Positions 32,539 through 42,071 are shown, counted from the first letter of the stretch. The stretch: DNA of 64,000 nt from Arthrobacter rhizosphaerae (GCF_023062595.1 NZ_JALLAN010000014.1:1-64000), one strand, 5' to 3'. Translations and numbers: made by a program. Notes: generated from the letters alone by a model not told the origin.

Positions 32539-35500
32539 GGCGCCATGGCCAACGCGTCGTGGAGTGCCTTGTCCACCAGGGAGAGCTCCGCTTCGAGCCG
32601 TTTCAGGAGTTCGGCATCGCCATTTTGGTGGGTACGTCCCTGTTCTTCAAGCTGTTGGCAGAGGGCGACGGCGCCTCGGGCACCGATGTTGGCTGCCGCG
32701 CCTTTCAGCTTGTGCGCAGCCCGTTCAAGTGTTCCGTCCGGCCCATTGTTCAAAGCCTTACGCAGTGCCTCCAGACTCGGGGCGATGTCCTGGCGGAACG
32801 CCTCAGCTGCCGCCGGCAGCAGACCCAGTCCGTCGTCCGGGCCCAGTTCACGCAGCACGGCTAAGCGTGCAGGATCAACGGCCATCGTGTCCGGAGCGGG
32901 CTCTGGGGTGAGCTGCGGAGCCTCCGCCCGCGTCGGCGGTGGCGGCGCCCAATGGGCAAGGGCCTGCTCGAGTTCCGCCATGTCCACTGGTTTGGTGAGG
33001 TAGTCATCCATACCGGCCGCGCGGCAGGCTTCGCGGTCTTCGGCCATGGCTCCCGCAGTCATGGCAATGACAGGAAGGCTTGCCCCCCTCCCGCCTCTTG
33101 CCCTGATGGCCCTCGTAGCTGCAAAGCCGTCCATCACAGGCATGTGGCAGTCCATGAGAACGGCCACGTAGTCAACGGCCGCAGTCGAGGCCAGAGCCTG
33201 GGAGCCGTCCGATACAACATCCACCTCGTAACCCAGTTTCACCACCATGCTGCGAGCGACCAGCTGGTTCACTTCGTTGTCCTCCACCACAAGAATCCTG
33301 CCCTTGGACGGAACATCAGGTTTGATCGTTGGTGAGGGAACCGGGTTCTGGTTGGAGTCCTCGACGGGCGAGGGCGTCACCGCCATCAGACGCATCAGTC
33401 TGTCAAAGAATTCCGAACTGCGAACAGGTTTGGTCAGCCATTCACGCACCCCGGCGGCCGCCAGCTCTTTTCTGTCCACCTGCATGGTGGACGTCAGCAT
33501 GATGATCCGGGTGGATTGAAGAGCGGAGTCACTGCTCAGTGCGCGTGCAAGGTCCAGTCCATCCATGTCCGGCATGCACATGTCCAGGACAGCGATATCG
33601 TAGGGCCGGCCCTCAGCGGCGGCCTCACGGCATCCCGCCAAGGCTGATGGTGCATCAGAGTATGCCTCCGGCTTCATGCTCCAGCCACTCAATTGCGACT
33701 CCAGGACGAGACGGTTGGTCGCGTTGTCATCCACCACCAATACCCGCAGTCCAGTGAGGGCGCCCTGCGGCGGAGCGGCCGCAGGGCCACCCTCCAACGC
33801 AGGCAAGCGCACTACGAACCAGAAAGTGCTGCCCTGGCCCAAGGCGCTCGTCAGTCCGATCTGGCCGCCCATTGCCTCGGTGAGGCGCCGGGAAATGGCC
33901 AGGCCCAGGCCGGTCCCTCCGTAGCGGCGGGTTGTGGAGGCGTCTGCCTGCGAGAAGGACTCAAACAACCGCTGATGGTCATGCGGTGCTATCCCTATGC
34001 CGGTGTCACTCACTTCGAAACGAAGGACTACCTCGGAATCATCCTGGTCCGTCACAGTGACGCGGATGGCCACCTCGCCTGAAGGCGTGAACTTCACGGC
34101 ATTGGACGCCAGGTTCAGGAGGACCTGCCGGATCCGGCCGGAATCTCCGAGCAGCCGGGCGGGAACTTCAGGGTGGCAATAGGCAATCAGTTCCAGCTGC
34201 TTCCCCTGCGCCGCTTCGGCCAGCAGTCCGGCGACTTCCTCCACCACCAACCGGGGTTCAAACGGAGAAGCATCCAGGTCAACCTTGCCCGCCTCCAGTT
34301 TAGAGAAGTCGAGAATGTCGTTGATCAGAGCCAACAGGGCTTCTCCGGCGCCTTTGACTCCTTCGGCATATTGCCGCTGGGTCACATCCAGAGGCGTCTC
34401 GAGGAGGAGGGCAGTGAGCCCCACTACCCCGTTCATGGGGGTCCGGATTTCGTGGCTCATGGTTGCCAGGAACTCGGACTTGAGCCGGCTTGATTCGAGC
34501 GCTGCCTCCCTTGCAGCCCTGAGCTCCGCCTCGTTGTGCCGGCGCTCGGTAATGTCCTGGGCGATGGTGGCTATCCCATGGGTTCCTGTTTCTCCCCTGA
34601 TCGGGGACATGGTCAGGGCGACGGGAATAATAGTGGATCCATCGCTGTGGACCCGTTCGGTTTCGTAGCTGCGGGTTTCGCCCTCCTCCGTTACATCAGA
34701 GGTGAACGATTCCTCGATCCCGCGAAGATGGTCCGGAATAAGGAAGGAGATATTCCTGCCGATCACCTCCCCCATGCGGTAACCGTAGATCCGCTCCGCC
34801 CCCGGATTCCAGCTGGTGATTTCTCCGTCAGGAGTGGTACCAATGATGGCGTCAGCGGAGGAGTTTACGATTGCTGCCAGGCCCTCCAGCTCTGCCGTCC
34901 GCTGAGTTACCTTCGATTCCAGTTCCCTTGTGAGCGTGACGTTTTCAAAGACAATCAGGACCTGCCGCACCATCACCAGCAGTAGCAATACCGCTCCATT
35001 GATCAGGAGGAATCCATCAGAATCGTTGACCGAGTGCAGGGCTGAAGCCACCACCGCACCCACCACCGGCACATAAGGCAGCAACTCCAGCATGAGGACA
35101 TATTCCCGCCGGTCACCGACTGATTTTGATTTCCCCGGGACAAGGGGCGCCAGCGCCAGCAGGAGGAAGGCGGACACCCAGCCCATCGCCAGTGGCGTTC
35201 CGGTGGAGCCGGTGTAGCCTTCGAAAACCAGTCTCACGTAGATGCTGTCTGTGATCGCCAGGACCAGGAGTCCCCCGCCGAGGCAGAGCCAAGGAAGCCG
35301 GTCTCCGGGAAGGCTGCGCATGCCGAGCGAAAGTACCAGCGAGGCCATCACCACATCCACCACGGGATAAGCGAGGCCCGTGATCTGGCTGAGGGAATGG
35401 GTAATCCCTGCCTGGTGAAGTGGTCCGAGTACGCTTACCCAGCTGACGAACAGGATGGAGCTCGCGATGACCAGGGCGTCCAGGACAACCCGCAGCCGCG

Positions 35501-35930
35501 CAACAAGGGGTGACGGCGTCCTCGGAAACAGGAAAAGTCCTATGGCCGCGGGTATGGCGTAGCCGAGGAAGCCGAGGTCAGCTGGTGATGGAAACGGATA
35601 CTGATAGTCAAGAGTGATGCCGTAGTAAGTCCACATGGACATGCCGGTGGCGTAAACCAGGGCCGCAACAGCAAGGAAGCGCCATGCCCGGGATTGATGC
35701 GGCTTTTTGAGTGCGCCCCGAGCACAGCTGGCAGCGGCGATGAGTGCCGCCAGCAGAATGCAGATATTGCCGATGTTGTGCGAGGACGGGGCCCCGGGAT
35801 TGGAGCCGAGGACAGCCCCCAGAGCAGCGACGAACGCGGCTGAGGAGAGGGCGAACACCCAGGGAAGCCGCGCCCTTCGTTTTGCCAACCCTCGCCCTTG
35901 CACGGCAGGTGTGCGTTCAAGCGTAAGCAT
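32535..35930 (-). CDS. Hybrid sensor histidine kinase with PAS, two receivers and Hpt
   Basis: This 1131-residue membrane kinase has about nine or ten N-terminal membrane helices (residues ~20-335), a PAS domain (~345-465), HisKA with MSHEIRTP (~490), HATPase with DTGIGIAP and GGTGLGLAI (~590-705), a first receiver (VLDMCMPDMDG, ~725-840), a second receiver (VLMDCHMPVMDG, ~870-990) and a C-terminal Hpt domain (AAHKLKGAAANIG, ~1075). It therefore encodes a whole His-Asp-His relay in one chain. The overlapping REC-GGDEF gene supplies the final Asp. The polytopic sensor region suggests detection of a membrane or small-molecule signal. Confidence 0.95.
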   Translation of the reverse strand: MLTLERTPAVQGRGLAKRRARLPWVFALSSAAFVAALGAVLGSNPGAPSSHNIGNICILLAALIAAASCARGALKKPHQSRAWRFLAVAALVYATGMSMWTYYGITLDYQYPFPSPADLGFLGYAIPAAIGLFLFPRTPSPLVARLRVVLDALVIASSILFVSWVSVLGPLHQAGITHSLSQITGLAYPVVDVVMASLVLSLGMRSLPGDRLPWLCLGGGLLVLAITDSIYVRLVFEGYTGSTGTPLAMGWVSAFLLLALAPLVPGKSKSVGDRREYVLMLELLPYVPVVGAVVASALHSVNDSDGFLLINGAVLLLLVMVRQVLIVFENVTLTRELESKVTQRTAELEGLAAIVNSSADAIIGTTPDGEITSWNPGAERIYGYRMGEVIGRNISFLIPDHLRGIEESFTSDVTEEGETRSYETERVHSDGSTIIPVALTMSPIRGETGTHGIATIAQDITERRHNEAELRAAREAALESSRLKSEFLATMSHEIRTPMNGVVGLTALLLETPLDVTQRQYAEGVKGAGEALLALINDILDFSKLEAGKVDLDASPFEPRLVVEEVAGLLAEAAQGKQLELIAYCHPEVPARLLGDSGRIRQVLLNLASNAVKFTPSGEVAIRVTVTDQDDSEVVLRFEVSDTGIGIAPHDHQRLFESFSQADASTTRRYGGTGLGLAISRRLTEAMGGQIGLTSALGQGSTFWFVVRLPALEGGPAAAPPQGALTGLRVLVVDDNATNRLVLESQLSGWSMKPEAYSDAPSALAGCREAAAEGRPYDIAVLDMCMPDMDGLDLARALSSDSALQSTRIIMLTSTMQVDRKELAAAGVREWLTKPVRSSEFFDRLMRLMAVTPSPVEDSNQNPVPSPTIKPDVPSKGRILVVEDNEVNQLVARSMVVKLGYEVDVVSDGSQALASTAAVDYVAVLMDCHMPVMDGFAATRAIRARGGRGASLPVIAMTAGAMAEDREACRAAGMDDYLTKPVDMAELEQALAHWAPPPPTRAEAPQLTPEPAPDTMAVDPARLAVLRELGPDDGLGLLPAAAEAFRQDIAPSLEALRKALNNGPDGTLERAAHKLKGAAANIGARGAVALCQQLEEQGRTHQNGDAELLKRLEAELSLVDKALHDALAMAP

Positions 35931-36082
35931 GTGAAGCCCCCGTTCCCCCGACCAATCCCCTAGAGCGTCCCAAGACCGATCCCCGGACCCGGCAAGCTGC
36001 GCGCAGCGCCTGGGGACCTAGCAGCAACTTTGCCATAAGCGGCGCGAGTATACTATGGCCGCCAGCCGCTAGCATTTAGAGC
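35931..36082. promoter_or_regulatory. Divergent promoter region
   Basis: This gap separates the hybrid kinase from the next plus-strand gene. TATACT at 36049-36054 is a strong -10 element for the rightward gene; the best -35 at 17 bp is the weak AACTTT (36026-36031), so this promoter may need an activator. Confidence 0.5.
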
Positions 36083-36676
36083 ATGGCCAAGCCGAGCGAT
36101 CTGAAAAATGCTGCGAAAACATGGCAGACCATGGTGGATGGCAACCAGGCCCTTCTGTTGCGTAAATCAGGGCACGATGTGGGTTGGTGGGCAGAACGCG
36201 CCCGGGCAGCAGGTTTGAAAAACGACGCCGAACTCCGGGATTGGATGCTGGAGGAGCACGGCATCACCGGCTATGCCCAATATGCCGTGTCGTGGGAGAT
36301 GTTCGGCTACCCGGAATTCATGCTGCGCGATGCCGATGAACTGCTGGATGCCCAGTATGCGGACCATCCGGAGCTGCGGCCGATCGCCGATGCCTTGCTG
36401 GCCTGGGCGGCGGGGACTGACGGTGTGGAGATCCAGCTGCGGAAAGGCTACGTTTCCCTGCACAGCCCGCGGCGGAAGTTTGCACAGGTGGCACGGACTA
36501 CCAACACAAGCGTGGACGTAACCCTTCGTTTGGATGCGCCCGCTCAGGGAAGACTGGAAGCCGTGAAGGCCCGTGCAGACGATCCCTTCACCCGCCGGCT
36601 CCGGCTCAAGGCTGCATCGGAAGTGGATGAGGAGGCCCTGGCTATCCTGCGGAGCGCCCTGGAGCAGAACCGCTAG
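36083..36676 (+). CDS. DUF4287/DUF5655-type protein
   Basis: The 197-residue cytoplasmic protein has an N-terminal helical part (KTWQTMVDGNQALLLRKSGHDVGWWAERARAAGLKNDAELRDWMLEEHGITG-type pattern, DUF4287-like) and a C-terminal domain (VEIQLRKGYVSLHSPRRKFAQVARTTNTSVDVTLRL) that fits DUF5655, a family thought to act like a nucleic-acid-linked accessory domain. There is no catalytic motif that I can identify. It is followed by a strong hairpin terminator. Confidence 0.82.
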   Translation: MAKPSDLKNAAKTWQTMVDGNQALLLRKSGHDVGWWAERARAAGLKNDAELRDWMLEEHGITGYAQYAVSWEMFGYPEFMLRDADELLDAQYADHPELRPIADALLAWAAGTDGVEIQLRKGYVSLHSPRRKFAQVARTTNTSVDVTLRLDAPAQGRLEAVKARADDPFTRRLRLKAASEVDEEALAILRSALEQNR

Positions 36677-36707
36677 CAGGAACCAGCTGCAGAACGTCAG
36701 CAGGCGC

Positions 36708-36747
36708 GACGGCGGGACGCTCCGATGCTCTGGAGCGTCCCGCCGTC
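36708..36747. terminator. Strong bidirectional hairpin terminator
   Basis: GACGGCGGGACGCTCC (36708-36723) pairs perfectly with 36732-36747 around an 8-nt loop. It lies between convergent genes ending at 36676 and 36766. A T-rich stretch follows about 12-20 nt later on the plus strand. Confidence 0.85.
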
Positions 36748-36765
36748 GGACGTGGACTTTCGTTT

Positions 36766-37971
36766 TTACTGGCCTTCGCCCGGCACTGCCGGGCCAACCG
36801 GCCAGCGCAGGAGCGCTGCCACGATGGCGCCGCCTGGAATTGCTGCCTTGGGCAGAATCTCGACGTCGGCGTCCGTCAGTACAGCAGCCCTGATCAGCGC
36901 AGGGGCCGCGGCCGCCTTACCCAGAATCTGCGCTCCGAGGGTTTCCTCTTCCACGGTGGCAATCCACGGACTGGAGCCCAGGACCAGCATCTCCTTCGCC
37001 GGATGGCTGTCAGGATCAGTGGCCGTGTTTCCGGCGCCAGGATCTGCGGTAAGTTCAGTGCTCAAAACCAGCGTTTGCACTTGCGCCTGCTGGAGGGCGT
37101 GAACCACGGCCCCGATCCCGGTCGCCGCCTTTCCGTTGTTGTGCCCCTTCTCCTCCTCGAGCTGTTCGAGCAGCCGCCGCTGTGAGTACGCCTGGTTTTC
37201 TGCCAGCAGCTTCTGGACGGCAGCATCCATGACTTCCGGATGGGCGCCACCGGCCCTGGTATGCGAATCCACGGTAGTGGCAATAGCCCGGGCATTCTCC
37301 GACAACTGATGCAGGACGAGGTCCCGGGCCCGGATATCCCCGCCGATGGCGACAATCGCCGGGCGTTCGGTCTGAACGAGACGGTCTATTTCGGCCGCCA
37401 CGTCTTCTGCATTTTTCCGCCAGATCTCCTCGGTCCGGTGCTGGAACCGGCCTTGGGACCAACCCCCACCGGGCACCTTTTTAAGGTTCTCGGTGCTGCC
37501 CTGCACTGAGTGGCTGGATTCAGGTCCACCCGTGATGGCACGGCGCGCGTAGGCGAGCTTGACGTCTGCACCTGTGCGGTCAACGCTGGCCGTCACCACT
37601 GGTATGTCCGAATCGGCATGCCGCAGAAGCGGCAGGAGATCGGGCACTACGCCGACCTTTACATAGGGACTGTCGACGCGCTCGCCGGCGAGCACCTCAT
37701 CCACTTCCACCCGGCCGTCGTGGACCAGCACGAAGCGGGCCACCGGATTCGGGACTCCCTCCATCGGCTGGATGGCTTTTTCGACAGCCTTCGCATCCGC
37801 ATTGGCGGCTCCTGCTGCAAGGAGAGCGTCCCGGATCTGTCCGGGTCGGACATCTGCCGCCTCCAGGGAGTCGCCTGTCCCCGTTCCGGCGTCGGCCAGC
37901 ACTGTGCACCAAGTACCGTCCTTCTCGAGGAGCTTTGAAAACCTATCAAGCGTTGAATTCATCCCGTTCAC
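36766..37971 (-). CDS. baeRF2-family (archaeo-eukaryotic release factor 1-like) protein, Rv2629-like
   Basis: The 401-residue protein fits the bacterial eRF1-like family baeRF2, which includes mycobacterial Rv2629. Features are the N-terminal VLADAGTGTGDS region, the middle eRF1-type segment with AIVAIGGDIRARDLVLHQLSENARAIATTV, and the C-terminal LVLSTELTADPGAGN pattern. These proteins are proposed to act on stalled or hibernating ribosomes; this is not demonstrated here. GTG 37971 overlaps the stop of the upstream small gene (GTGA) and is preferred; ATG 37962 is the alternative. Confidence 0.85.
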   Translation of the reverse strand: MNGMNSTLDRFSKLLEKDGTWCTVLADAGTGTGDSLEAADVRPGQIRDALLAAGAANADAKAVEKAIQPMEGVPNPVARFVLVHDGRVEVDEVLAGERVDSPYVKVGVVPDLLPLLRHADSDIPVVTASVDRTGADVKLAYARRAITGGPESSHSVQGSTENLKKVPGGGWSQGRFQHRTEEIWRKNAEDVAAEIDRLVQTERPAIVAIGGDIRARDLVLHQLSENARAIATTVDSHTRAGGAHPEVMDAAVQKLLAENQAYSQRRLLEQLEEEKGHNNGKAATGIGAVVHALQQAQVQTLVLSTELTADPGAGNTATDPDSHPAKEMLVLGSSPWIATVEEETLGAQILGKAAAAPALIRAAVLTDADVEILPKAAIPGGAIVAALLRWPVGPAVPGEGQ

Positions 37972-38216
37972 CCGCTTCCCGGGGTTTCGGTGCTGTTGTT
38001 GTCGTTGCCGGCCTCGGTGGATGCAGACTCACCTGCGGGCAGATTTTCCCGGACGGATTCCCTGATTTCCGGGCTGTCAGTGTCGTCCGGAAGAGGCTCG
38101 GTTTCCCGCCATTCCTCGACGTGACCTGACTGGTTTCCATGGCGAAGCGCTTGGGTTTCCTGCTTCATCTTGTCATCCAAGGCTGGGCCGTGGGTGGTAT
38201 TTCCCCGCTCAACCAT
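37968..38216 (-). CDS. Small acidic protein coupled to baeRF2 gene
   Basis: ATG 38216 has AAGGAG 7 nt upstream and gives an 82-residue, strongly hydrophilic protein without Cys or hydrophobic core. The middle motif GNQSGHVEEWRETEPLPDD resembles actinobacterial proteins of the GNR-EEWR-PEP type, often stress-linked and probably disordered. Its stop overlaps the baeRF2 start by 4 nt, so the two are made together. Function unknown. Confidence 0.78.
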   Translation of the reverse strand: MVERGNTTHGPALDDKMKQETQALRHGNQSGHVEEWRETEPLPDDTDSPEIRESVRENLPAGESASTEAGNDNNSTETPGSG

Positions 38217-38382
38217 CTCGATCTCCTTTCCCTTTTGAACCAAAGGCCAAACGTTCTGCAGATCACTTTCAACGCTAGCATCGGGCCGTTTCGAGGGGAA
38301 CCGTCAGGGGCTACGTTCGGGCGCTCGTTTCGCTGACTAAGATGGATCAGATAACCTGCAGCATTTTGACCTGCCGAAAGTA

Positions 38383-41300
38383 GTGCACACCATTCCATCC
38401 CAACCGGACCAGAGTTCGGCGCTGGCAATTCAGACCCCCGCTATCAACGACCGCTCACTTGCGGCCGGCTTGGCTTATGCCATGGGCAGCCGGGTCTCGG
38501 GCATCACCTTCGATGCCGCAACCGGGCTCATGCTCGGCAAGGTCCGGGGCGGCGCCGAGGTCCCTTATTCAACCACCGCCAAGCTCGTCCGAAAGGCCGG
38601 CGGCTGGAGTTGCACCGTGGGCGTGTGCAGTTGCCCGGTGCGCAAGGACTGCAAACACGTCGCTGCCCTGCTGTTCGCGGCGGAGGACAATCCCGCCACG
38701 CGCGTTCAGCTGCTGGCTCCCGCCGAGATCTCGCGCCTGTCCCGGGATCAGCACACTCTGGAGCAGGCTGACTGGGAGCAGGCCCTTAGTCCGCTCATCG
38801 CCAAGCCCGGGATCACCCCGTCCACCAACGGCATCCCCCTGGCGCTGCAGTTTGAGATCGAAGAGCCGGCCCCCCACTTCTCCTACACGGGACGCCGTGA
38901 CCCGCTCCGAAGCGTCCGGCAGCTGAAGGCTCGGCCGGTGATCATGGGCGCGAAAGGGAAATGGATCCGCGGCGACGTCTCGTGGAACACCCTCAGCTAT
39001 CTGAGCTTCAAACGGGAATGCAACCAGGAGCATGTGGAGTGGATGCAGGAGTTCCTGGCCTCGCATACTGTCCAGGCCAACCGGCAACATGTCGCTTCGG
39101 CCCCGTGGCTTGGCCTGAACACCTACGCGGGCAAGAACCTGTGGAGCCTGCTGGCTGAAGCACGGAAGATCGGGGTCGCCCTGGTCCACGGCCGCGGACA
39201 GGAACCTGTGCGCTTCGCGGAGTCTCCCGCCGTCGTCGGGCTTAACCTGACCCGTTCGGGGCCAGCCGCCGGGAACCCATCTGGTGGGACAGACGCTGCA
39301 GCGGACGCTCATGCGGCCGACGGCGCTGTTGGAGCCGACAGCGGCGGGCTTGTTTTATCGCCCACCGTCACCATTGAAGGCGAAGTGGTGGACCCCGCTT
39401 CTGTGGGCACCATCGGCCGGCCGGCGCATGGGATCTTCCTGACCTCGGGCCACGCCACTCTTCCGGGAGTGGACGGGGCCTCGTCCGGTCCCGCTACCTC
39501 TCCCGCTGAACCAGTGATCACGCTCGCGGCGCTGGAGAACGGGCTCAGCGAAGAGCTCCTGAACTTCGTGACCGCTGCAAACACCCTTCATATCCCGGCC
39601 AAGGATGAGAGCCGGTTCCTCACCGGTTTCTATCCGAAGCTCAAGCAGGCTGCCCGCGTGACTGCCTCTGATGATTCGGTGAAACTCCCCACCCTTGCGG
39701 TCCCCACGCTTTCCCTGCTGGCAAATTATGGCGCAGACCACCGGGTCCGGCTGCATTGGGAATGGCACTACAAGTCCGGGAACCTGGTAACGGCGCAGCC
39801 GTTGTGGCGCCATTCGGACGACCATGGCTACCGCGATGATCCCGGGGAAGCCCGCATTTTGGAGGCAGTGGGCCAGCCGTGGGACGTTGTGCCTGCCCTC
39901 GGCGAATCCGCAGCCGGAGGTTGGGGGACGCCTCGGCTCGCGGCTTCCGTTGAGCTCAAAGGCCTTGACACGCTGGCGTTCACCGAGGAAGTGCTCCCGC
40001 GGCTTCGCGAAACTGCCGGCGTCGAGGTGGATACAGCAGGTGTGATCGCCGATTATCGCGAGGCAGAGGAAGCCCCGATCGTTGCTATCTCCACCAAGGC
40101 CACCGAGCAGCGGGATTGGTTCGACCTCGGAATCGTCATCACCCTCGAAGGCCAGCCCGTCTCCTTCGCTGCGCTGTTCTCCGCGCTTGCCGCCGGGCAA
40201 ACACGAATGCTGCTGCCAAGCGGTGCCTACTTCTCCCTGGATCTCCCGGAGCTGCACCAGCTCCGGGCACTGATCGACGAAGCCCGGTCGCTTCAGGACA
40301 ACAAGGACGCACCGCTGCAGATCAGCCGGTTCCAGGCCGGACTGTGGGACGAACTGGCGCATCTGGGAATTGTGGATGAGCAGGCGTCCGCGTGGCGGGA
40401 GGCGGTAGGCGGGCTGCTCGACGGCGGCACCGACGGGCTTCCGCTGCCGGCTTCGCTGAACGCTGAGCTGCGCCCTTACCAGCTCGAGGGATTCAACTGG
40501 CTTACCTTCCTGTACAAGCACGGCCTGGGCGGAGTGCTGGCGGATGACATGGGGCTCGGCAAGACAGTCCAGGCGCTGGCATTGATCTGCGCGGCTAAAG
40601 AGGCCGCCGGAAGTGATCCTGGCTCAGCCGTGTCCGGGAAGGCACCGTTCCTCGTGGTCGCACCCACCAGCGTGGTGGGCAACTGGGAAGCCGAGGCTGC
40701 GCGCTTCGCGCCCGGGCTGACGGTCCGGGCTGTCGGCGAGACCTTCGCCAAAAGCGGCGCCGATCCGGGAGAAGCGATGGCCGGAGCCGACGTCGTGATT
40801 ACCTCGTACGCCCTCTTCAGGATTGACTACGACGCCTACGCATCCCACCCCTGGGCGGGCCTGATGCTGGATGAAGCGCAGTTCGTGAAGAACCACCAGT
40901 CCAAGGCCTACCAGTGCGCGCGGAAACTGCAGGCGGGTTTCAAACTGGTCATCACCGGAACGCCGTTGGAAAACAACCTGATGGAGTTCTGGGCGTTGAC
41001 GTCCATTGTGGCCCCGGGGCTCTTCGCCAGCCCCGGCCGCTTTGCGGAGAACTACCAAAAGCCGGTGGAAAAGAACGGGGACAAGGCGCAGCTGGACAAG
41101 CTCCGGCGTCGGATCCGGCCGCTGATGATGCGCCGCACCAAAGAGCAAGTCATCCGGGACCTGCCGCCCAAACAGGAGCAGATCCTGGAAGTGGTCCTGA
41201 ACCCGCGCCATCAAAAGGTCTACCAGACCCATCTGCAGCGTGAGCGCCAAAAGATCCTGGGCCTGATCGACGACGTCAAAAAGAACCGCTTCACCATCTT

Positions 41301-41880
41301 CCAGTCCCTCACCCTGCTGCGCCAGCTGGCCCTGGACGCCTCCCTGGTTGATCCCGCCATGACCTCCGTGCGGTCCAGCAAGCTGGACGTGCTGTTTGAA
41401 CAACTGGAGGACCTTGTGGCCGAGGGTCACCGGGCCCTCATCTTCAGCCAGTTCACCGGCTTTTTGGGCAAGGTCCGTGAGCGGCTCATCGAGGAAAAGA
41501 TCGAATTCTGCTACCTCGACGGCAGCACCCGCAACCGCTCCGATGTGGTCAACGAATTCAAAAACGGAACGGCACCCGTGTTCCTTATCAGCCTCAAGGC
41601 CGGCGGTTTTGGCCTGAACCTCACGGAGGCCGACTACGTTTTCCTGCTGGACCCCTGGTGGAACCCAGCCTCGGAAGCCCAGGCCGTGGACAGGACCCAC
41701 AGGATCGGGCAGGCACGGAACGTTATGGTCTACCGGCTGGTAGCCAAGGACACCATCGAGGAGAAGGTCATGGCGCTGAAGGCCAGGAAGTCCCAACTCT
41801 TCTCGGACGTGATGGAAGGCGATACCCTCGCGGGCGGATCACTGACAGCCGAGGATCTGGCCGGGCTGTTCAACGACTGA
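38383..41880 (+). CDS. SNF2-family DEAD/DEAH helicase with SWIM zinc finger
   Basis: The 1165-residue protein is a bacterial SNF2/RapA-like ATP-dependent translocase. A SWIM finger C-x-C-x5-C-x-H lies at C82, C84, C90 and H92 (CSCPVRKDCKH). The SNF2 ATPase follows from about 690 with LADDMGLGKTVQAL, VVAPTSVVGNWEAE and LDEAQFVKN, and the helicase C-terminal domain lies at about 1005-1130 (ALIFSQFTGFLGKV; DRTHRIGQ). It probably remodels protein-DNA or RNA-polymerase complexes. The start is GTG 38383 after GAAAG. The gene stands alone, with no methyltransferase or nuclease genes that would mark a defence island. Confidence 0.94.
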   Translation: MHTIPSQPDQSSALAIQTPAINDRSLAAGLAYAMGSRVSGITFDAATGLMLGKVRGGAEVPYSTTAKLVRKAGGWSCTVGVCSCPVRKDCKHVAALLFAAEDNPATRVQLLAPAEISRLSRDQHTLEQADWEQALSPLIAKPGITPSTNGIPLALQFEIEEPAPHFSYTGRRDPLRSVRQLKARPVIMGAKGKWIRGDVSWNTLSYLSFKRECNQEHVEWMQEFLASHTVQANRQHVASAPWLGLNTYAGKNLWSLLAEARKIGVALVHGRGQEPVRFAESPAVVGLNLTRSGPAAGNPSGGTDAAADAHAADGAVGADSGGLVLSPTVTIEGEVVDPASVGTIGRPAHGIFLTSGHATLPGVDGASSGPATSPAEPVITLAALENGLSEELLNFVTAANTLHIPAKDESRFLTGFYPKLKQAARVTASDDSVKLPTLAVPTLSLLANYGADHRVRLHWEWHYKSGNLVTAQPLWRHSDDHGYRDDPGEARILEAVGQPWDVVPALGESAAGGWGTPRLAASVELKGLDTLAFTEEVLPRLRETAGVEVDTAGVIADYREAEEAPIVAISTKATEQRDWFDLGIVITLEGQPVSFAALFSALAAGQTRMLLPSGAYFSLDLPELHQLRALIDEARSLQDNKDAPLQISRFQAGLWDELAHLGIVDEQASAWREAVGGLLDGGTDGLPLPASLNAELRPYQLEGFNWLTFLYKHGLGGVLADDMGLGKTVQALALICAAKEAAGSDPGSAVSGKAPFLVVAPTSVVGNWEAEAARFAPGLTVRAVGETFAKSGADPGEAMAGADVVITSYALFRIDYDAYASHPWAGLMLDEAQFVKNHQSKAYQCARKLQAGFKLVITGTPLENNLMEFWALTSIVAPGLFASPGRFAENYQKPVEKNGDKAQLDKLRRRIRPLMMRRTKEQVIRDLPPKQEQILEVVLNPRHQKVYQTHLQRERQKILGLIDDVKKNRFTIFQSLTLLRQLALDASLVDPAMTSVRSSKLDVLFEQLEDLVAEGHRALIFSQFTGFLGKVRERLIEEKIEFCYLDGSTRNRSDVVNEFKNGTAPVFLISLKAGGFGLNLTEADYVFLLDPWWNPASEAQAVDRTHRIGQARNVMVYRLVAKDTIEEKVMALKARKSQLFSDVMEGDTLAGGSLTAEDLAGLFND

Positions 41881-41900
41881 CCTGGCAGCCTACCCGCTAT

Positions 41901-41966
41901 GTAGTTTCTGCTGGCCCAAGATAGCCATGTGTAAGCAAAACTGACAGGTTCCTGTTGAGAAACTAC
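41901..41966. repeat. 66-bp intergenic element with 9-bp inverted ends and T-tract
   Basis: GTAGTTTCT (41901-41909) and AGAAACTAC (41958-41966) are perfect inverted ends. An inner ACAGG-TT-CCTGT hairpin sits at 41944-41955, and GCTTTTTTC follows directly. It could terminate the SNF2 transcript. Its length equals that of the element at 10925-10990, and both have CAAAAC at about position 36-37, but the arms are unrelated. Confidence 0.65.
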
Positions 41967-42008
41967 GCTTTTTTCTAAGTTTCGATCCTTGTACTGTTGC
42001 TTCAGCCC

Positions 42009-42071
42009 GGTAGGCCGCGGTGCTTGTGGACCCTGCCGTTGGGGCCCTTCAAACGCTGGCGATCGCCTACC
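42009..42071 (+). promoter_or_regulatory. Possible structured leader of the amino-acid permease
   Basis: GGTAGGC (42009-42015) can pair with GCCTACC (42065-42071), enclosing GC-rich sequence, 66 bp before the permease start. This may be a structured 5' leader or another short palindromic element. It matches no riboswitch that I recognise. Confidence 0.35.

Noticed and set aside
40624..41796. 390-codon minus-strand frame opposite the SNF2 helicase
   Set aside because: The SNF2 and helicase-C motifs are complete on the plus strand.
38383..41880. SNF2 helicase as part of a defence system (DISARM-like or similar)
   Set aside because: No methyltransferase, nuclease, DUF1998 or other defence partner is adjacent; the neighbours are a baeRF2 gene and a permease.
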